DNA from: Pelagibius sp040217155
GTDB lineage: Bacteria > Pseudomonadota > Alphaproteobacteria > Kiloniellales > Kiloniellaceae
Direction of reading: 5' to 3'
Assembly: GCA_040217155.1 (NCBI GenBank)
Contig: JAVJNS010000007.1
Coordinates: forward strand, 146,282 to 210,281
Length of the DNA: 64,000 nucleotides
Part shown: positions 61,775 through 64,000 of the stretch, in pieces
Numbering within the stretch: the stretch's first letter is position 1
How the letters are laid out: every line of letters begins with the position of its first letter
Notes under the pieces: generated by a model
Databases searched by the model: none
Seen by the model: only the letters and a program-made list of their open reading frames with translations
What the model was told of the DNA's origin: nothing
Program-made: the position numbers and the translations under genes

Positions 61775-62160
61775 GGTACCCCTCCGACAATCAACGGTAT
61801 TTCTTGTGTGTACATAAATCAACCGTGGAATCCATGAGGCTGGCAGCTCTCGTGCGCTTGACGGCGCATTTGGCTGGCTCACAAAGTGGGGTTCAGAACA
61901 CGTTGAAGGCGACTGCATAGGGAGGTCGCGGAGAGCGCAGCCAGTGTTCAGATCAAGCTGATTGGAAGCGCTTTGACTAAGAGCGCCGCCCTCCGGCAGA
62001 ACGAGACCGCCATCATCAAATTGCGATGACATCGGCGAAAGCGTCCATAGCAAGCATGTCCCTACCAGGACGACCCTCTTCCCAGGATAGGCCAATTGCA
62101 TGCTTTGGACCTCTCTGTGTTCACAGCGTTCGTTGTTGTGCACATCGGTTCGCGCGTCGC
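61775..62160. promoter_or_regulatory. Upstream region of the lipoprotein operon and element copy 3
   Basis: 386 bp. An open frame continues from the lipoprotein gene for 123 codons toward 62143, with no ribosome site or family match; I treat it as non-coding. Promoters for the operon (leftward) and for element copy 3 (rightward; CGTTGTTGTGCAC near 62131) likely lie here. Confidence 0.35.
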
Positions 62161-62335
62161 TGCCTTAGCTGCGATGACTTGGGCTGAGCGCTTGGGCGCC
62201 AAGCAGGATGCGGCGGGTGAAACTGATGAAGTGGAAGTCTTAGGAGGATCGGCCCTTTTTGTGGGGGATGCTTCGGATCAGCCGGCCTTATGGCGCTCTG
62301 TCCTTATAGTTTGAGCGTTGGCCCCGGATCGCTTC
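62161..62335 (+). repeat. Conserved intergenic element type 1, copy 3
   Basis: Starts TGCCTTAGCTGCGATGACTT. Hairpin CTTGG/CCAAG (reduced), GTGGAAGTCTTAGGAGGA (62231), GTGGGGGATGCTTCGGATCA (62261), TCCTTATA (62301), then GCCCCGGATC. Most diverged copy. It lies 75 bp upstream of the GIY-YIG gene, so it might be that gene's leader. Confidence 0.65.
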
Positions 62336-62409
62336 GTGCCGATTAAGTTGGCGGCACGGCTTTTCAGGTTCTGGTTCTGCAATCCATTTTGGCCTAATCT
62401 TTCTGGTTG

Positions 62410-63117
62410 ATGAACACTGCGCGGCTACAACACCTCAAGCACTTTTACGTCCTGCTTGGCGCCCTGGAAGAGAAGCTCGGCGGTCCGCGCAGGCTCTCAG
62501 AGTGCGCCGGCCGGATGGACTGGCCGCGCCGGGGCGTCTACTTCTTCCGCGAACCGGGCGAAGACCGATCGGACACTGGAGATGGCCCAAGGATCGTCCG
62601 AATTGGCACCCATGCGCTGAGGGCCGGCTCCGGCACCAAGCTCTGGGGCCGGCTCTCCCAGCATCGGGGACAAATCCGCGCAGGTGGCGGGAGTCATCGC
62701 GGCTCGATTTTCCGACTCCTGATGGGAGCCTCCATTATAGAGCGGGACGGGCAAGGCCATGCGACGTGGGGCCAGGGCACCTCTGCACCCAAGGACTTTC
62801 GAATCCACGAGGAACCACTGGAGAAAGCCGTCAGTGCCGTCATCGGCGCCATGCCGTTCCTATGGCTGGAGATTGACGACGAACCGGGACCTGAGAGCCT
62901 CCGGGGCTACATCGAGCGGAACTCAATTGCATTGCTCAGCAACTTCAGCAAGCCGCCGCTCGACCTGCCGTCGCCAAACTGGCTTGGGCACTCCTGCCCG
63001 CGGCCACGCGTCCAAGAGTCCGGGCTTTGGAACCAGAACCACGTCGAAGTGGACTATGATCCGGCATTCCTCGATCAGCTAGAGCGCTTGGTTGCCTCGA
63101 TGAGAAGCGCACCATGA
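62410..63117 (+). CDS. GIY-YIG nuclease-like protein
   Basis: A 235-residue protein. RRGVYFFREPGE (GVYFF replacing GIY) and PRIVRIGTHAL (IVRIGT replacing YIG), then KLWGRLSQHRG with the conserved basic helix, fit a diverged GIY-YIG nuclease fold; a later Glu (FRIHEEPLEKAVSAV) may be the metal ligand. Remaining parts unrecognised. Its stop overlaps the ATG of the next gene by 4 bp. ATG at 62410 preferred over TTG one codon earlier. Confidence 0.62.
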   Translation: MNTARLQHLKHFYVLLGALEEKLGGPRRLSECAGRMDWPRRGVYFFREPGEDRSDTGDGPRIVRIGTHALRAGSGTKLWGRLSQHRGQIRAGGGSHRGSIFRLLMGASIIERDGQGHATWGQGTSAPKDFRIHEEPLEKAVSAVIGAMPFLWLEIDDEPGPESLRGYIERNSIALLSNFSKPPLDLPSPNWLGHSCPRPRVQESGLWNQNHVEVDYDPAFLDQLERLVASMRSAP

Positions 63118-63767
63118 TCATCGTCATCCAGTGCGCCGCCGGGAAAAAGGCGGAAGCTGGCCACCTCTATAGGGAAGACGGAAGGCTAGTCCTGTTCGTG
63201 GCCGATCCGTCTTTGGCGCCGCCATCAGACCGCTACGACTACGCTCGCCCCGACGATGCTTCCGATACCGGAGAAACCTGGCGGCAGCGCCTTCAGGGCT
63301 ACAACAAGACGCCGGGTGAGAATCCCTCAGGGCTTCTACCTGCGTGGCAGCTCTACGAGAACAGGGCCTATGCGAAGCTGGTCGAGTGCTTTGGCCGGGC
63401 TCGTCTCTTCATTCTTTCGGCAGGTTGGGGGCTGCTGGCAGCCGATTTCCTCACGCCAGCCTACGACATCACCTTTAGTGCCAGTGCGGAGAAGTATAAG
63501 CGTAGGCGAAAGGAGGTCCAATACGACGACTTTCGTATGCTACCTGCCGACACGACCGAGCAGGTCGTGTTCCTTGGCGGGAAAGACTACATCGACTTGT
63601 TCTGTCGCCTGACGGACGGCCTATCAGCAGAAAGGCTCGTCTTCTACAACTCCGCTTCGCCGCCGGACGCTCCGAGATGCGTTCTGAGACGCTTCGAGAC
63701 CAAGACGAGAACCAACTGGCACTACGAGTGTGCGCAGGCCCTTATGGCTGGCGATCTAGCAGCCTAA
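63114..63767 (+). CDS. DUF6884/YaaA-like protein
   Basis: A 217-residue protein. IVIQCAAGKKAEAGHLY at the start and LFILSAGWGLLAADFLTPAY near residue 100 fit the DUF6884 pattern, related to the YaaA fold (nucleic-acid-linked proteins). FLGGKDYIDLFCRL follows. Translationally coupled to the GIY-YIG gene, forming a two-gene cassette. Function unknown. Confidence 0.68.
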   Translation: MIIVIQCAAGKKAEAGHLYREDGRLVLFVADPSLAPPSDRYDYARPDDASDTGETWRQRLQGYNKTPGENPSGLLPAWQLYENRAYAKLVECFGRARLFILSAGWGLLAADFLTPAYDITFSASAEKYKRRRKEVQYDDFRMLPADTTEQVVFLGGKDYIDLFCRLTDGLSAERLVFYNSASPPDAPRCVLRRFETKTRTNWHYECAQALMAGDLAA

Positions 63768-63846
63768 CCAAGAAAGAACGCTCAGCAACCACGCAAAACT
63801 GCTCCGCGGTCCATCGTGCGATCAAAGCGGAGCACCACCTGCGCTC

Positions 63847-64000
63847 TAGCAGGTTGCTGAAAAAGTCGCCGGACGAAGGCGGTCGTGCAAGAAAAGAATC
63901 TAACACGACCCGGAACGGACGGAATCGAATCGCAAATGGCATGATTGCGAATCATGATTGCGCAAATTCGAGCCCAAAATAGTTTTTCAGCAGCCTGCTA
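63847..64000. repeat. Short inverted-repeat element (MITE-like)
   Basis: About 154 bp with 20-bp ends TAGCAGGTTGCTGAAAAAGT and, inverted, TAGCAGGCTGCTGAAAAACT, 18 of 20 matching. CTAG precedes the left end; the right end stops at CTA at the window edge, consistent with a CTAG-type target. The interior has a small palindrome ATGATTGCGAATCAT and no gene. Similar ends occur on IS4/IS5/IS1182-type elements. The full right boundary may extend past 64000. Confidence 0.55.

Noticed and set aside
61775..62143. N-terminal extension of the BamE-like lipoprotein gene
   Set aside because: It would bury a clear lipoprotein signal with its own RBS 123 residues inside the protein.
51731..62335. Type-1 elements as integron attC sites
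   Set aside because: No integron-type integrase, no RYYYAAC/GTTRRRY core pairs, and the elements lie upstream of divergent genes rather than after single cassettes.
1..64000. CRISPR array
   Set aside because: No regularly spaced direct repeats were seen; the only short tandem repeats are the AGTGT units at 40890 and the two 10-mers at 39368.

Overview
The window looks like the chromosome of a GC-rich marine-type alphaproteobacterium, probably Rhodospirillales/Kiloniellales-like. This is an inference from gene content: a MipZ-type ATPase, sugar-acid catabolism, sulfoacetaldehyde acetyltransferase, several SLC13 anion permeases and an alphaproteobacterial elongator tRNA-Met fragment. It falls into two very different halves.

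Bases 1 to about 37,045 are ordinary, densely packed chromosome. The left part (1-16,200) is a sugar-acid degradation region. It holds an IlvD/Edd-family dehydratase followed by an SDR dehydrogenase cut by the window edge; a minus-strand operon denD-dgoK-dgoA with overlapping genes; a divergent plus-strand operon of 2-hydroxyacid dehydrogenase, fumarylacetoacetate-hydrolase-family protein and HIBADH-type reductase; an SMP-30 lactonase; and an aldose epimerase. A polyphosphate-flavoured set (SixA phosphatase, CYTH-CHAD, small ParA ATPase) interrupts it. From 16 to 37 kb come two SLC13 permeases, a TerB-MipZ fusion, envelope lipoproteins, a PQQ-type sugar dehydrogenase with a small cytochrome c, a two-subunit fumarase/tartrate dehydratase, oxidoreductases, xsc and a TVP38 membrane protein.

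At 37,048-37,097 lies a 3' half of tRNA-Met(CAU) with its terminator still attached, then a tyrosine integrase at 38.3-39.3 kb. Everything to the right looks like an integrated genomic island: looser packing, visibly lower GC, many unknown genes, pseudogenes, two insertion sequences and small inverted-repeat elements. The intact tRNA and right end are expected beyond base 64,000. The island carries nuclease-like genes (DUF4365, PD-(D/E)xK, HNH, EndA, SNase, GIY-YIG), a SLOG (DUF2493) protein, an ATP-grasp/sulfotransferase pair, XRE repressors, a type-3-copper-like protein and several lipoproteins.

The most interesting signal is repeated non-coding structure in the island. A ~170-bp element starting with a conserved hairpin occurs three times (51.7, 59.9 and 62.2 kb). 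Two copies sit just upstream of, and divergent from, paralogous XRE repressor genes, one of which is split by an IS21-family element with a 6-bp target duplication. A second, unrelated ~135-bp conserved element occurs twice (41.7 and 43.3 kb), each time just 3' of a PD-(D/E)xK gene or its remnant; the intact copy is paired with a SLOG-domain gene. These are the best candidates for undescribed systems here.
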